Source: Pedobacter frigidisoli
GTDB lineage: Bacteria > Bacteroidota > Bacteroidia > Sphingobacteriales > Sphingobacteriaceae
DNA length: 64,000 nt
Assembly: GCF_004331675.1 (NCBI RefSeq)
Contig: NZ_SJSN01000004.1
Coordinates: forward strand, 126,255 to 190,254
Reading direction: 5' to 3'
A program made the position numbers and the translations under genes. This document shows positions 29,740-38,635 of the stretch, one piece after another. The number at the start of each line of letters is the position of its first letter. Within the stretch, counting starts at the first letter, position 1. Under the pieces are notes generated by a model, which had not been told where the DNA came from, ran no database searches, and was given only the letters and a program-made list of their open reading frames with translations.

Positions 29740-29759
29740 AAGATTTACTATCTTCCATT

Positions 29760-30716
29760 ATGAAAAGATTAACGATTTTAATTGCGTTAATCATCCCGCT
29801 CTTTCTTTGTACCTCCTGGGGATTCTTTGCACACCAAAGAATTAACAACTTGGCAATATTTACCTTGCCAACAGGTATGATTGGTTTCTATAAAAAGAAC
29901 ATCAAATACATTACTGAACATGCAGTAGACCCTGACAAACGCCGATATGCTGATACCTTGGAAGCACCACGACATTATCTTGATGTAGAAAATTATGAGA
30001 AAGATATCGACAGCATTCCTGAAAAATATAACGATGCTTTGGCTAAATATGGCTTAAAACATTTAAATGCAAACGGCATTGTACCTTGGCAAATACAACG
30101 CACTTATTATAGCTTGGTTAAAGCTTTTAAAACAAGAGATTCGATTAAAATTCTAAAATACTCTGCAGATTTAGGGCATTACCTTGGTGATGCGCATGTT
30201 CCGCTCCATACCACAAATAATCATAACGGGCAATTAACCAATCAGGTTGGCATTCATGCCTTTTGGGAAAGTCGTTTACCTGAATTATTCTCTACCAATT
30301 ATAACTTCATCGTTGGTAAGGCCATTTATATCGAAAACCCATTAAAAGAGGGCTGGAAAATTCTTAAACATACACATAGTTTAGTTGATACTGTTTTAAC
30401 TTTCGAGGCACAGTTAGCTAACTCTTTTCCATCGGATAAAAAATATAGTTTCAGCGAGAGAAATAATACTGTACTCAAACAATATTCTACAGCATATTCA
30501 AAAGCTTATCACGATAAAATGGAGAACATGGTAGAGAAACAAATGCGTTCTGCCATTTTAGAAATCGGCTCGTTTTGGTATTCGGCTTGGGTAGATGCAG
30601 GTCAGCCAGAGTTAAAAAACCTTATTAAAATAGATTTGGAACCCGAAGAAAAGAAAATGGAAAATGATTTAGAAAAGAAATTTCAAAAGGGCGTTCCGAT
30701 TGGAAGAGAACTTTAA
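29760..30716 (+). CDS. Zinc-dependent phospholipase C / S1-P1 nuclease-like exported protein
   Basis: The product has 318 residues with a signal sequence followed by SWGFFAHQRINNLAIF. The conserved Trp and His at the mature N-terminus are the first zinc ligands of the S1/P1-nuclease and phospholipase C fold. Other expected ligands appear in EAPRHYLDVENY, SADLGHYLGDAHVPLHTT and GIHAFWESRLPELF, giving the His/Asp/Glu set of a trinuclear zinc site. Whether it cleaves phospholipids or nucleic acids cannot be decided; annotated relatives in this phylum are usually called zinc-dependent phospholipase C. It is the last gene of the six-gene run starting at 24223, though TATCTTCC just upstream could be a weak promoter. 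Confidence 0.87.
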   Translation: MKRLTILIALIIPLFLCTSWGFFAHQRINNLAIFTLPTGMIGFYKKNIKYITEHAVDPDKRRYADTLEAPRHYLDVENYEKDIDSIPEKYNDALAKYGLKHLNANGIVPWQIQRTYYSLVKAFKTRDSIKILKYSADLGHYLGDAHVPLHTTNNHNGQLTNQVGIHAFWESRLPELFSTNYNFIVGKAIYIENPLKEGWKILKHTHSLVDTVLTFEAQLANSFPSDKKYSFSERNNTVLKQYSTAYSKAYHDKMENMVEKQMRSAILEIGSFWYSAWVDAGQPELKNLIKIDLEPEEKKMENDLEKKFQKGVPIGREL

Positions 30717-30738
30717 TAAAAAGTAAATTACTGGCTTA

Positions 30739-31422
30739 CTAATCCTCTTTTATCTCTTCTTCAATAAGTTCCTCAACTTTTTTCTTTGAGAAAATAGATT
30801 TTAAAGCGCCGTAAATAACCGGCAAGAATGTTCCAACGGCAATAATCAACACTAAAATTTCAAAATTCTTCTCTACAAATGGAATTTTTCCTAACAAATA
30901 TCCGGCGAATAGTAAGCTTGTAATCCAGGCAATTCCCCCTACTACGTTGTAATAGGTAAATTTACCAAACGACATTCTCGAAGCTCCAGCTACAAAAGGT
31001 GCGATCGTTCTAATAATGGGTAAGAAACGACTGAATATAATGGCTTTAGCACCATGTTTTTCGAAATATTCGTGAGACTGATGATAATACTTCAGTTTAA
31101 GAATTTTATTATTCTCTTTAAAAACCTTAACTCCGAAATATCTACCCAATTGGTAATTTACGGTATTGCCTAATATAGCTGCAACAATCAAAATTAAAAG
31201 CATAAACCAGATATTTAAACCTGTTCCTTCGCCAGCAACTAGAGCCCCAACAGCGAATAACATGGAATCTCCAGGTAAAAATGGCAAGACAACAAACCCA
31301 GTTTCGGCAAAAATGATGATGAAAAGGATCAGATAAGTCCAGGTTTTGTATTCCTGCATAATTACCTCTAAAGTTTCTTTTGTATTAGTCAGTAATTGTA
31401 TGAGTAAGTCGAAAAATTCCAA
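30739..31422 (-). CDS. DedA/SNARE-associated (VTT) family membrane protein
   Basis: The product has 227 residues with five or more membrane segments. It shows the DedA hallmarks: FAETGFVVLPFLPGDSMLFA early on and FSRFLPIIRTIAPFVAGASRM, containing the conserved Arg and Pro of the re-entrant helix. DedA-family proteins act in lipid flipping (undecaprenyl phosphate or phospholipid recycling) and membrane homeostasis. The C-terminus ends in a charged tail (KKKVEELIEEEIKED). It converges on the phospholipase-like gene with 22 bases between. The start at ATG 31422 gives the normal family length. Confidence 0.93.
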   Translation of the reverse strand: MEFFDLLIQLLTNTKETLEVIMQEYKTWTYLILFIIIFAETGFVVLPFLPGDSMLFAVGALVAGEGTGLNIWFMLLILIVAAILGNTVNYQLGRYFGVKVFKENNKILKLKYYHQSHEYFEKHGAKAIIFSRFLPIIRTIAPFVAGASRMSFGKFTYYNVVGGIAWITSLLFAGYLLGKIPFVEKNFEILVLIIAVGTFLPVIYGALKSIFSKKKVEELIEEEIKED

Positions 31423-31489
31423 GTGCAGTAAGTTTTATCTTTGGCAAAAGTAGGGATATAGGGTGATTAATTGTTAAATCTTTAAAGAT

Positions 31490-32197
31490 TTAATTATTAG
31501 GAACTAAACGTTCTTTTAATTTGCCGTTTTTTGCGCCTTCAATAATAACGGTATAAACCTTGCCTTTAGCAAAGTTCGTGTAAGAAATTGTATCCTCTAC
31601 TCCAGTAGAATCAATAAGATTAAGTACAAGAGAAGTTTTGCTCCTACCTACTTCTATAATTTGTCTATAACCTGATTTCTCTCCATAACCCAGTGTTTCT
31701 GTAAAACTTTTTGTTCTATCAGTAATCATAACTTTCGAACCCAATGTGTATCCATAATTTATAAACATCACTTGAGCCACATTCAAATTCTGTCTAACCG
31801 TGTCTTGATAGATAAACATTTTGGGCTTTGTTGTTGGTAAACTATCCGATTTAGTGTAATAGATTGAATAATTTTTTCCTAACGCAAATGTTTCTTTTGA
31901 TGAGCTATTTGAAACTCCTGTAATAGTGTTACGTGAATCTATCGTGTACTCCTTTTCGGCTTCTACAACAAAATATGAAGAATTTGTACTTGTTGCGAGT
32001 GCAGAAACAGCTGAAACGCTATTAAATAAAGCATTATTGAAATAGAAATTGCGAGTTGTATCAGAGATAACGGTATTAAAAACCCGCACTTTTGCATCAC
32101 CTATAATCGAACCATCATTCTTTATACATGAACTTATAACTAGTGCAATAAAAAACAAAAGAAATATTTTGGGAAACAGAAACGTTGGGTTCTTCAT
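31490..32197 (-). CDS. DUF4397 lipoprotein (paralogue 1)
   Basis: The product has 235 residues. A lipoprotein signal ends ALVISSC, then comes a beta-rich domain with KVRVFNTV at the start and the periodic VMFINYG and YTVIIEG strands of DUF4397, an Ig-like surface domain of unknown function common in Bacteroidota. The next gene upstream on the same strand encodes a protein with the same layout, so the two are tandem paralogues. The stop codon lies in an AT-only 20-bp perfect palindrome (31474-31493) that could form a weak terminator. Confidence 0.8.
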   Translation of the reverse strand: MKNPTFLFPKIFLLFFIALVISSCIKNDGSIIGDAKVRVFNTVISDTTRNFYFNNALFNSVSAVSALATSTNSSYFVVEAEKEYTIDSRNTITGVSNSSSKETFALGKNYSIYYTKSDSLPTTKPKMFIYQDTVRQNLNVAQVMFINYGYTLGSKVMITDRTKSFTETLGYGEKSGYRQIIEVGRSKTSLVLNLIDSTGVEDTISYTNFAKGKVYTVIIEGAKNGKLKERLVPNN

Positions 32198-32256
32198 ACA
32201 AAAATCGATATGCTAGTAAAACGTAAAGATAGTGGAAAGCATATTAAACATTGAAA

Positions 32257-32928
32257 TTAATTATCGGTTATAATGTGCGCATCTAGCGAAGCTGATGTTG
32301 TACCACTGAACCAGATGGTATAAATTTTACCAGCCTCTAGATTTGTTCCATCTAATGTTTTAACAATTCCAGAACCTACGACGGTGTACCTCAAATTCAT
32401 CCCAGCTTCTACTGTAAAATAGGTTGATGCTTCTTTAAAAGCTAAGTTGTTTACAAATTGTGTTCCTGCCTGTACGCTAACATTTATGCCTGTATTAAAG
32501 AAAGATGTTAGACTAATCAGCTTGATTTTGGCTTTTGTGGGCTCGTTATTGCTCAAGTTATCTTCATAATTCACAATTTCCCTTACACCAGCTCTATTAC
32601 TCACCAAAAATGTTGTATAGGTGATGGATGGAGTAAAATTTAAAGCTGCATTTGTAGGATTTGTTGAACCTTTAAAAGAGACACTTCTATTTCCTGATGG
32701 GATTTTAATGTAGTTGCTTGTTTCGCCAAATGCCAAAGCCACAGTTGTAAGTTTAGTATCATCAACATACACATCTTGGTTAACCTCTGTTTGTACCGCA
32801 TTAACAACTTTCATTTTAGCCTCGCCAATTGCAACTTCATCAGGGTTATGCTTTTTGCAAGAAAAGACGCTTATTGCAATGCTCATAAATAGAATATAAG
32901 AAGTTAGTTGGTTGGTAGCGTGTTTCAT
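32257..32928 (-). CDS. DUF4397 lipoprotein (paralogue 2)
   Basis: The product has 223 residues when started at ATG 32928. This gives a clean lipoprotein signal, MKHATNQLTSYILFMSIAIS followed by VFSC. An upstream ATG at 32976 would add 16 residues, and its first codons run into the terminator hairpin of dnaN, so I reject it. The mature part opens AKMKVVNAVQTEVNQDVYVD, the DUF4397-type first strand, and ends with the IYTIWFSG strand, parallel to the neighbouring paralogue. A surface lipoprotein; function unknown. It is followed after 59 bases by its paralogue and is probably co-transcribed with it. Confidence 0.8.
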   Translation of the reverse strand: MKHATNQLTSYILFMSIAISVFSCKKHNPDEVAIGEAKMKVVNAVQTEVNQDVYVDDTKLTTVALAFGETSNYIKIPSGNRSVSFKGSTNPTNAALNFTPSITYTTFLVSNRAGVREIVNYEDNLSNNEPTKAKIKLISLTSFFNTGINVSVQAGTQFVNNLAFKEASTYFTVEAGMNLRYTVVGSGIVKTLDGTNLEAGKIYTIWFSGTTSASLDAHIITDN

Positions 32929-32950
32929 AGATAGTTGTATTTGGTCTAAA

Positions 32951-32983
32951 CAAAAATGGCTTGGTTCAAAAACCAAGCCATTT
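32951..32983 (-). terminator. Intrinsic terminator after dnaN
   Basis: Read on the minus strand, AAATGGCTTGGTT pairs perfectly with AACCAAGCCATTT (13 bp) around a four-base loop and is followed by a run of five T residues. It lies 27 bases past the dnaN stop and before the DUF4397 pair, so it separates these units. Confidence 0.9.
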
Positions 32984-33010
32984 ATCTATGAAAACTAAAA
33001 AATTAGTAGT

Positions 33011-34135
33011 TTAGTAACTGTTATTCAGCATTACTGGCATCACCAACATTAAAACATCTTCATTTTCATCATTGGTTTGAGGAATTAAAAGACCAGCTCT
33101 ATTCGGTGTAGAAAGTTCTAATGTCACTTCATCACCACTTAAATTACTTAACATTTCGATTAGGAAACGAGCATTAAAGCCTATTTCTAAATCTTCACCA
33201 TCATATTGGCAACTTAAACGCTCATGTGCCTCATTAGCAAAATCTAAATCTTCTGAAGAGATATTTAATTCGCTGCCGCTGATTTTTAACCTTACTTGGT
33301 GTGTAGTCTTATTTGCGAAAATTACAACACGACGCAATGTATTTAAAAACAAACTTCTATCGATTATTAATTTATTTGGATTATTCTGAGGGATAACTGC
33401 CTCATAATCTGGATAGCGCTCGTCTATTAAACGACACACCAAGTTAATATTTTCGAACTTGAAGAACGCACTTGTTGCATTGTAATCTACTGATACATTG
33501 ATATCTGTAGAAGGTAACGCTGCTTTTAAAAGGGTTAAAGCTTTCTTTGGCAAAATGAAAGATGTCGCTTTATCAGCTTTGCTGTCCATTCTACGGTAAC
33601 GTACCAATTTGTGTGCATCAGTAGCTACGAATGTAATGTGTTGTGGAGATAATTGGCAAAACACACCAGTCATCGCCGGACGTAACTCATCGTTACTAAC
33701 CGCAAATATGGTTTTGGTAATTGCCTCCGTTAACACCGAAGCAGGTAAGTTTACCGATGAAGCATTTTCAACCACTGGAATTTTAGGAAAATCATCACCA
33801 TTTTCACCACTTAATTTATATTTACCATCACCTGCGCTAATCTCAATTGCAAAAGTAGTATCATCGATATTAAAAGCAATTGGCTGATCGGGCAAGGTTT
33901 TAAGCGTATCTAATAAAATTTTAGATGGAACAGCAACTTTACCTTCTTCTTTAGATTCTACAGCCAAAGCAGTTGTCATGCTGGTTTGCAAATCGGTAGC
34001 AGAGATCGTTAAGTTTCCGTCTTTAATTTCGAAAAGAAAATTTTCTAGTATGGGTAAAACTGTACTGCTGCTCGATGCACCATTTACAGTTTGTAAGTGT
34101 TTTAATAAAGTTGATGTGGATACAATAAATCTCAT
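33011..34135 (-). CDS. dnaN: DNA polymerase III beta subunit (sliding clamp)
   Basis: The product has 374 residues, the normal length for the bacterial clamp with three similar domains. The N-terminus MRFIVSTSTLLKHLQTVNGA and internal segments PILENFLFEI, FVATDAHKLVRYR, DERYPDYEAVIP and the C-terminal VLMLVMPVMLN are characteristic. The dimeric ring encircles DNA and tethers polymerase III. It lies 33 bases after gldG on the same strand, but an exact -7 element in that gap (34155-34162) and a strong terminator behind it indicate an independent unit. No replication-origin features are nearby. Confidence 0.98.
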   Translation of the reverse strand: MRFIVSTSTLLKHLQTVNGASSSSTVLPILENFLFEIKDGNLTISATDLQTSMTTALAVESKEEGKVAVPSKILLDTLKTLPDQPIAFNIDDTTFAIEISAGDGKYKLSGENGDDFPKIPVVENASSVNLPASVLTEAITKTIFAVSNDELRPAMTGVFCQLSPQHITFVATDAHKLVRYRRMDSKADKATSFILPKKALTLLKAALPSTDINVSVDYNATSAFFKFENINLVCRLIDERYPDYEAVIPQNNPNKLIIDRSLFLNTLRRVVIFANKTTHQVRLKISGSELNISSEDLDFANEAHERLSCQYDGEDLEIGFNARFLIEMLSNLSGDEVTLELSTPNRAGLLIPQTNDENEDVLMLVMPVMLNNSY

Positions 34136-34154
34136 AATATCAATTAGTCTTCTT

Positions 34155-34162
34155 CAAAAATA
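34155..34162 (-). promoter_or_regulatory. Bacteroidota -7 promoter element for dnaN
   Basis: Read on the minus strand the bases are TATTTTTG, an exact TAnnTTTG match, ending 19 bases before the dnaN ATG. It lies inside the 33-bp gap after gldG, so its -33 region would be within the gldG coding sequence. Confidence 0.55.
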
Positions 34163-34168
34163 TAAAAA

Positions 34169-35854
34169 TTATTTAGCGTACTTGTATTTGCGGTGATAAT
34201 GTTGAAAAATTGCAAAGAATATCAACAATAATAATGGTGCTCCAACATTTATAAGCTGCCATTTTGTTTTTTCGAGTTTAATTTTGGCTTTATCCAATAA
34301 TCTTATCTTCACATCCTTATTTCGCAAGGTAATTAGATTGTCCTCATCAGTGAAATAATCTGCAATATTTAACAATAAAGCCTTATTACCAAAAGTTTTT
34401 TGCGAGTAACGATCAAATCCCAAGGGAAATGGCGTCCCATCTTTTTCAGAAACCTGGTTTTTAAAGATATCGCCATCACCAATCACAATCATTTTGGTAG
34501 GCTGGCTATTTGCATTAACAGTGTAAGGTGCAGAAATACCTGCGGGTAATGGCCTGCCAGCAAAAACAGATGGGAAACTTCCCTCCAACATCACCCCAAC
34601 ATTTTGTGGAACACTTTTAAAAGCTGCTGGATCTAGCTGTTCGCCAACCATTTGCAAGCTGAATAATTTGGGAACATTGTAAACCTTATTAAAAAAGGAG
34701 GTAGTTAATATGTAAGATTTTGTCACTCCTTTTGCGCCAATCGTATCTACTGTGCTTGGAAATTCTGATTTTACTCCATCTAATTTTTTCACCACACTAT
34801 GAACGGTATCTGGCAATAAAATCGGGTAATACATCCAAGGTACCAATTCCATTTGATTTTGCCCACCAACAACTCCGGTAGAAACAGGAATTTCCGCAGC
34901 ATTAGCCGGATCGCTAATGATGTTGTAATTTATTCTGGCGCCATACATAAAAAGCATATCATCCAAATTCAAATTGCGGCTGCTAGCCATTTGCCCGCTT
35001 CTTCCCCTTAAACTATCCAATTCTGCATTTACCTGATCGATACTCCAGAGTACGCGACCGCCTTTCATTACAAAATAGCTGATTTTATATTTTTCGGTTT
35101 CTGTAAAAGGTTTTGTTGGCTTTGCAATAATCAACATGGCTAATTTATCTAAACCAGCTTTTTCAATTGTATTTAAATCTATCGGGCCAACGGCGTAACT
35201 GCTCGAAAGTGTTCTGGTGGCATCGTATAACTGCGCATCTGGCAATTCTCCGTTTGCTCTGGTAAAACCGATTAAAGCATTGCTACCTGTTACCACTTTC
35301 TTTAAGCTTGAGGTAAAAACATATTCCAGATTTTCGATAGAACGGTTAATATTATCTTCATAACTGCCACTCATATCCAAATTTTGAAAAAGTTTAACAG
35401 GAAGCTGATTGCCATTACTTTCGATCATAGCCATTGGAAATACCAATTTCTGCGTTAATCCTGCCTCGGTTTTAACACTTAAATTTGTTGCTTCTATACC
35501 TTGTTGGTATAAATTATTGATCACGGTATCTTGATCTGCTTGGCTTAATCCAGCTATTGGATCTACAAAAACAACTTTTAAATCTGATTTGGAATAGGCT
35601 TTATAATCTGATAAAATATCACTAACCGCATTTTGTAATCGCTTAAAGGCTGGCGGAAGTTCTCCATTTAAAAACACGGTAATAATTACTGGTTTTTGAT
35701 TTTTCTCCAGCAACGACTTCGTTTTTTCGCTTAAGGTAAACCTTTTATCATCCGTAAAATCAAAACGATGAAAAGCAAATTGGCTAACGATATTCAGTAG
35801 AATTAAAAACGCTAAAACAATAATAAAATTGATCCATTTGTTTTTTCTTCCCAT
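34169..35854 (-). CDS. gldG: Gliding motility-associated ABC transporter substrate-binding protein GldG
   Basis: The product has 561 residues. It has an N-terminal membrane helix (WINFIIVLAFLILLNIVSQ) and FTDDKRFTLSEKTKSLL, the standard opening of the GldG/ABC-2 auxiliary family. A long periplasmic domain follows, with GGRVLWSIDQ and VIGDGDIFKNQ segments, and a C-terminal membrane helix just before the end. GldA, GldF and GldG form an ABC transporter linked to gliding in Flavobacterium johnsoniae, although relatives occur in non-gliding species. It overlaps the gldF stop by one base (TAATG), which indicates translational coupling. Confidence 0.93.
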   Translation of the reverse strand: MGRKNKWINFIIVLAFLILLNIVSQFAFHRFDFTDDKRFTLSEKTKSLLEKNQKPVIITVFLNGELPPAFKRLQNAVSDILSDYKAYSKSDLKVVFVDPIAGLSQADQDTVINNLYQQGIEATNLSVKTEAGLTQKLVFPMAMIESNGNQLPVKLFQNLDMSGSYEDNINRSIENLEYVFTSSLKKVVTGSNALIGFTRANGELPDAQLYDATRTLSSSYAVGPIDLNTIEKAGLDKLAMLIIAKPTKPFTETEKYKISYFVMKGGRVLWSIDQVNAELDSLRGRSGQMASSRNLNLDDMLFMYGARINYNIISDPANAAEIPVSTGVVGGQNQMELVPWMYYPILLPDTVHSVVKKLDGVKSEFPSTVDTIGAKGVTKSYILTTSFFNKVYNVPKLFSLQMVGEQLDPAAFKSVPQNVGVMLEGSFPSVFAGRPLPAGISAPYTVNANSQPTKMIVIGDGDIFKNQVSEKDGTPFPLGFDRYSQKTFGNKALLLNIADYFTDEDNLITLRNKDVKIRLLDKAKIKLEKTKWQLINVGAPLLLLIFFAIFQHYHRKYKYAK

Positions 35855-36579
35855 TATCGCTTCCCTCCCATTACTAATTTGGTAAACAATAAAAAGAGCA
35901 TGGTGAAAGAGATGAAATAAATCAAATCGCGGGTATCTAACACCCCACGACTGATTGAGGTATAATGTTGGTTAATGCCCAAATTTGTGATGGAAGATTC
36001 ATATTGCTGCAAAGCGATAACTTGGCTAGAATAATCAAACCCTAGAAAGGCAAAGGCACACAAGCCTGCAGAAATTACAAACGCAATTACCTGATTTTTT
36101 GTTAACGAAGAAGCGAAAATGCCAATTGCTGTAAAAGATGCGCCTAACAAAAATAAGCCGATGTACGATCCGATTACGGCTCCAGCATCTATATTCCCTT
36201 CGGGGAAACCAAGTTTAGAAATTGAATAGTAATAAATTAATGTTGGAATTAAGGCAAAAAGCACCAACACCAAACTGGCAAAATATTTGGCAGCGATAAT
36301 TTGCCAAAGCTTAATTGGCCGGGTAATTAAAAGTTCATAAGTCCCTTCCCGTCTTTCTTCTGCAAAAGACCGCATGGTAATTGCCGGAATTAAGAACATA
36401 AAAAGGTAAGGCACCAAGCTGAAGAACCCGCTGAGTTCTGCATAGCCATAATCGAGAATGGAAGTATCGGGGAAAAACCAAAGTAAGAGCCCAGAAACCA
36501 ACAAAAAAATTCCGATGGTGATATAAGCAACCATCGAACTTAGAAAACTGAATAACTCGCGTTTAAAAACTGCGTACAT
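35854..36579 (-). CDS. gldF: Gliding motility-associated ABC transporter permease GldF
   Basis: The product has 241 residues with six membrane helices, an ABC-2 type permease. The start MYAVFKRELFSFLSSMVAYI, the LVPYLFMFLIPAITMRSFAEE loop with the RREGTYELLITRPI cytoplasmic segment, and the length all match GldF. It is the first gene of the gldF-gldG pair, whose ATPase partner gldA lies about 4.3 kb away at 40866-41573 on the same strand. The separated arrangement is known from other gliding Bacteroidota. The inferred role is transport for envelope or adhesin biogenesis; the substrate is not known. Confidence 0.93.
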   Translation of the reverse strand: MYAVFKRELFSFLSSMVAYITIGIFLLVSGLLLWFFPDTSILDYGYAELSGFFSLVPYLFMFLIPAITMRSFAEERREGTYELLITRPIKLWQIIAAKYFASLVLVLFALIPTLIYYYSISKLGFPEGNIDAGAVIGSYIGLFLLGASFTAIGIFASSLTKNQVIAFVISAGLCAFAFLGFDYSSQVIALQQYESSITNLGINQHYTSISRGVLDTRDLIYFISFTMLFLLFTKLVMGGKR

Positions 36580-36621
36580 GTGCTATTAAAACGCCGAAGT
36601 TAACCATTTATTCCTGCAAAA

Positions 36622-37395
36622 TTAAACATGATCACGAAGTAAATAAGCCTTAAATAAATCGCTTACATCGTTAATGCTTTCATAATTCGGCTTAATAAAA
36701 CCAACACCAGGATGATCTTGATCCCAAATGGCACCAATCATCACTGCGCTGATGATAATAAAAATACTTGTTACAATAAAGGTTTGATTGCTATGAACTT
36801 TCTTCATAAAACCAATCAAAAAACCCATCATTAACGAATATAAAATTAGAATACTCATAATTAAAGATGGCGTTGTCTTCCCATAATTTTGAGTTAAACG
36901 AATATATGCCGAACGTAAATTACTCGTGTTCGAAGTGATTTCAGAGATTTCCGATCGACTTTCTGGGTGTTTTTTCTGATAATCTGTTAGAAAATAATCA
37001 AGCTTCTGATCATTTAAAATCACTTCATGGATAATCTTTCCGGTTTCTTTTGCATTAGGGTTAAGGTTATCATTATGAATGGCAAAAAATGCCTTCAAAT
37101 AATCTTGAACTCCTTTACGGAGCTGAACTTCGTAATATTTTGATTTCTTAACTACCAAAGAAAATTTATCTGCAACGGCGTCAATCTCATCATTACGCTG
37201 ATTTGCGTGTGTACTCGAACCGGCCAGTGCAAAAGATAAAAGCAGTGCATAAATACTCATTAAGCTAGATTCTAGTCCGATATTTTTCCACGATTTATTT
37301 AGCCGTAAGCGATGAGATGCATAACGAGCACCTACAAAAACGCTTAATAGCAATAACCCAGGATATAAAAACAGAAAAAAGATATATTGAAGCAT
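36622..37395 (-). CDS. Bestrophin-like (DUF4239) membrane protein
   Basis: The product has 257 residues if started at ATG 37395; an upstream ATG at 37434 would add 13 residues before the first hydrophobic helix, so I prefer 37395. Two N-terminal helices flank a basic loop (ARYASHRLRLNKS), then ALLLSFALAGSSTHANQRND, typical of the DUF4239 bestrophin-like family. A charged helical middle and two C-terminal helices (PSLIMSILILYSLMMGFLIG and the following one) complete it. Family function is unknown; bestrophins are anion channels, but channel activity here is unproven. It is followed by gldF after 42 bases. Confidence 0.75.
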   Translation of the reverse strand: MLQYIFFLFLYPGLLLLSVFVGARYASHRLRLNKSWKNIGLESSLMSIYALLLSFALAGSSTHANQRNDEIDAVADKFSLVVKKSKYYEVQLRKGVQDYLKAFFAIHNDNLNPNAKETGKIIHEVILNDQKLDYFLTDYQKKHPESRSEISEITSNTSNLRSAYIRLTQNYGKTTPSLIMSILILYSLMMGFLIGFMKKVHSNQTFIVTSIFIIISAVMIGAIWDQDHPGVGFIKPNYESINDVSDLFKAYLLRDHV

Positions 37396-37529
37396 AATAA
37401 TATTAACCTTAAAAATAAGGAATCTTTTGGTCAAACCATTCTGTAACTCCTATTTTACGAACCTAAATTTTGAAAATAAATATATTTACGACTATCTAAG
37501 CTATTTAGTTTAAACCAAATCTCCCATCA

Positions 37530-38582
37530 ATGAAAAAGTTATTATTATCATTTGCGTTGTTATTTCTTTTCATGGCAAGCTTTGCTCAAAAGACCAGCAT
37601 TTTGCCAATTTCGGCTTCCCAACCTAACAAGTATCAATTAGAACAAATCAACAGAAAATATGGAATGTTTATTCATTTTGGGATAAACACCTTTCACGAT
37701 GAAGAATGGTCTGACGGCTCACTGCCTGCCGTTTCTTACAATCCAAAAAATATTGATGCCGAACAGTGGGTTAAAACTGCCAAGAATGCAGGAATGAAAT
37801 ATGTAATTTTAGTTACCAAACACCACGACGGTTTTTGTCTGTGGGATAGCAAGTACACGGACTATGACGTTCAAGCATCGAGCAATAAAACAAATGTTGT
37901 TTCTAACCTTGCCAAAGCATGCAAAAAATATAATATCGGGCTAGGTTTATATTATTCTTTATGGGATAGGAAGCAAAATGGAGATGTAGAAAATGTAAAT
38001 CTAGATGATACATATAACAAGTATATGATTAATCAGATAAATGAATTATTAGATTTAACCAAAAAGGAAAAGGTAAATATTGTAGAATTTTGGTTTGATG
38101 GTGGTTGGCTAAAAACGAACAAACGTTGGCCTACGCAAGCAATCTATAATACCATAAAATCAAAAGCACCTGCTTGCCAAATTGGAATAAATTGGAATAT
38201 TGGCTTGCCTAATAATGAAGACGCACATACGATTTTACCCGATAAGCAAAAGGAGAACTATCCTATTAGATATTTTCCAAGTGATTTTAGGTTAGGGGAT
38301 CCGTACTTGCCAGCAAACCCCGATCCTAAGGTTTTTAACCACGATAATAAGCCATATTACATGCCTTGGGAATCGACCATTTGTATGAGTTCTAGATGGT
38401 TTTTTAATACCAAGGATACCACCTATAAATCTATAGAAACACTTGCCAACAATTATAATAAGGCTACTGCCCAAAATAATATTCTAATTTTAAATTGTCC
38501 ACCGAACAGAGATGGAAAAATGAGGGAAAGGGATATTGAATTATTAAAAGATCTTGGCAAAAAGTTAAACCTCGTTAAATAG
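37530..38582 (+). CDS. Secreted alpha-L-fucosidase, GH29 family
   Basis: The product has 350 residues with a signal peptide ending MASFAQ. The catalytic domain opens KYGMFIHFGINTFHDEEW, with the VTKHHDGFCLWDSKYTDYDV segment that defines GH29. The probable nucleophile is D190 in VEFWFDGGW. GH29 enzymes retain configuration and release L-fucose from glycans in the periplasm or outside the cell. The protein lacks the C-terminal beta-sandwich of longer family members, which is common for this subtype. It is a single gene between the bestrophin-like gene (minus) and the barrel genes; no SusC/SusD pair is adjacent, so it is not part of an obvious polysaccharide utilisation locus. Confidence 0.92.
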   Translation: MKKLLLSFALLFLFMASFAQKTSILPISASQPNKYQLEQINRKYGMFIHFGINTFHDEEWSDGSLPAVSYNPKNIDAEQWVKTAKNAGMKYVILVTKHHDGFCLWDSKYTDYDVQASSNKTNVVSNLAKACKKYNIGLGLYYSLWDRKQNGDVENVNLDDTYNKYMINQINELLDLTKKEKVNIVEFWFDGGWLKTNKRWPTQAIYNTIKSKAPACQIGINWNIGLPNNEDAHTILPDKQKENYPIRYFPSDFRLGDPYLPANPDPKVFNHDNKPYYMPWESTICMSSRWFFNTKDTTYKSIETLANNYNKATAQNNILILNCPPNRDGKMRERDIELLKDLGKKLNLVK

Positions 38583-38592
38583 TTTTCTGCAT

Positions 38593-38624
38593 TAAGATTT
38601 CTCGATTGTTACTGGGAAATCTTA
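38593..38624. terminator. Hairpin between convergent fucosidase and barrel genes
   Basis: TAAGATTTC pairs with GAAATCTTA (9 bp) around a 14-base loop in the 53-bp gap between two convergent genes. A T-rich stretch follows on the plus strand. A shared bidirectional terminator is likely, but the stem is AT-rich. Confidence 0.5.
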
Positions 38625-38635
38625 TTTATTTACGA

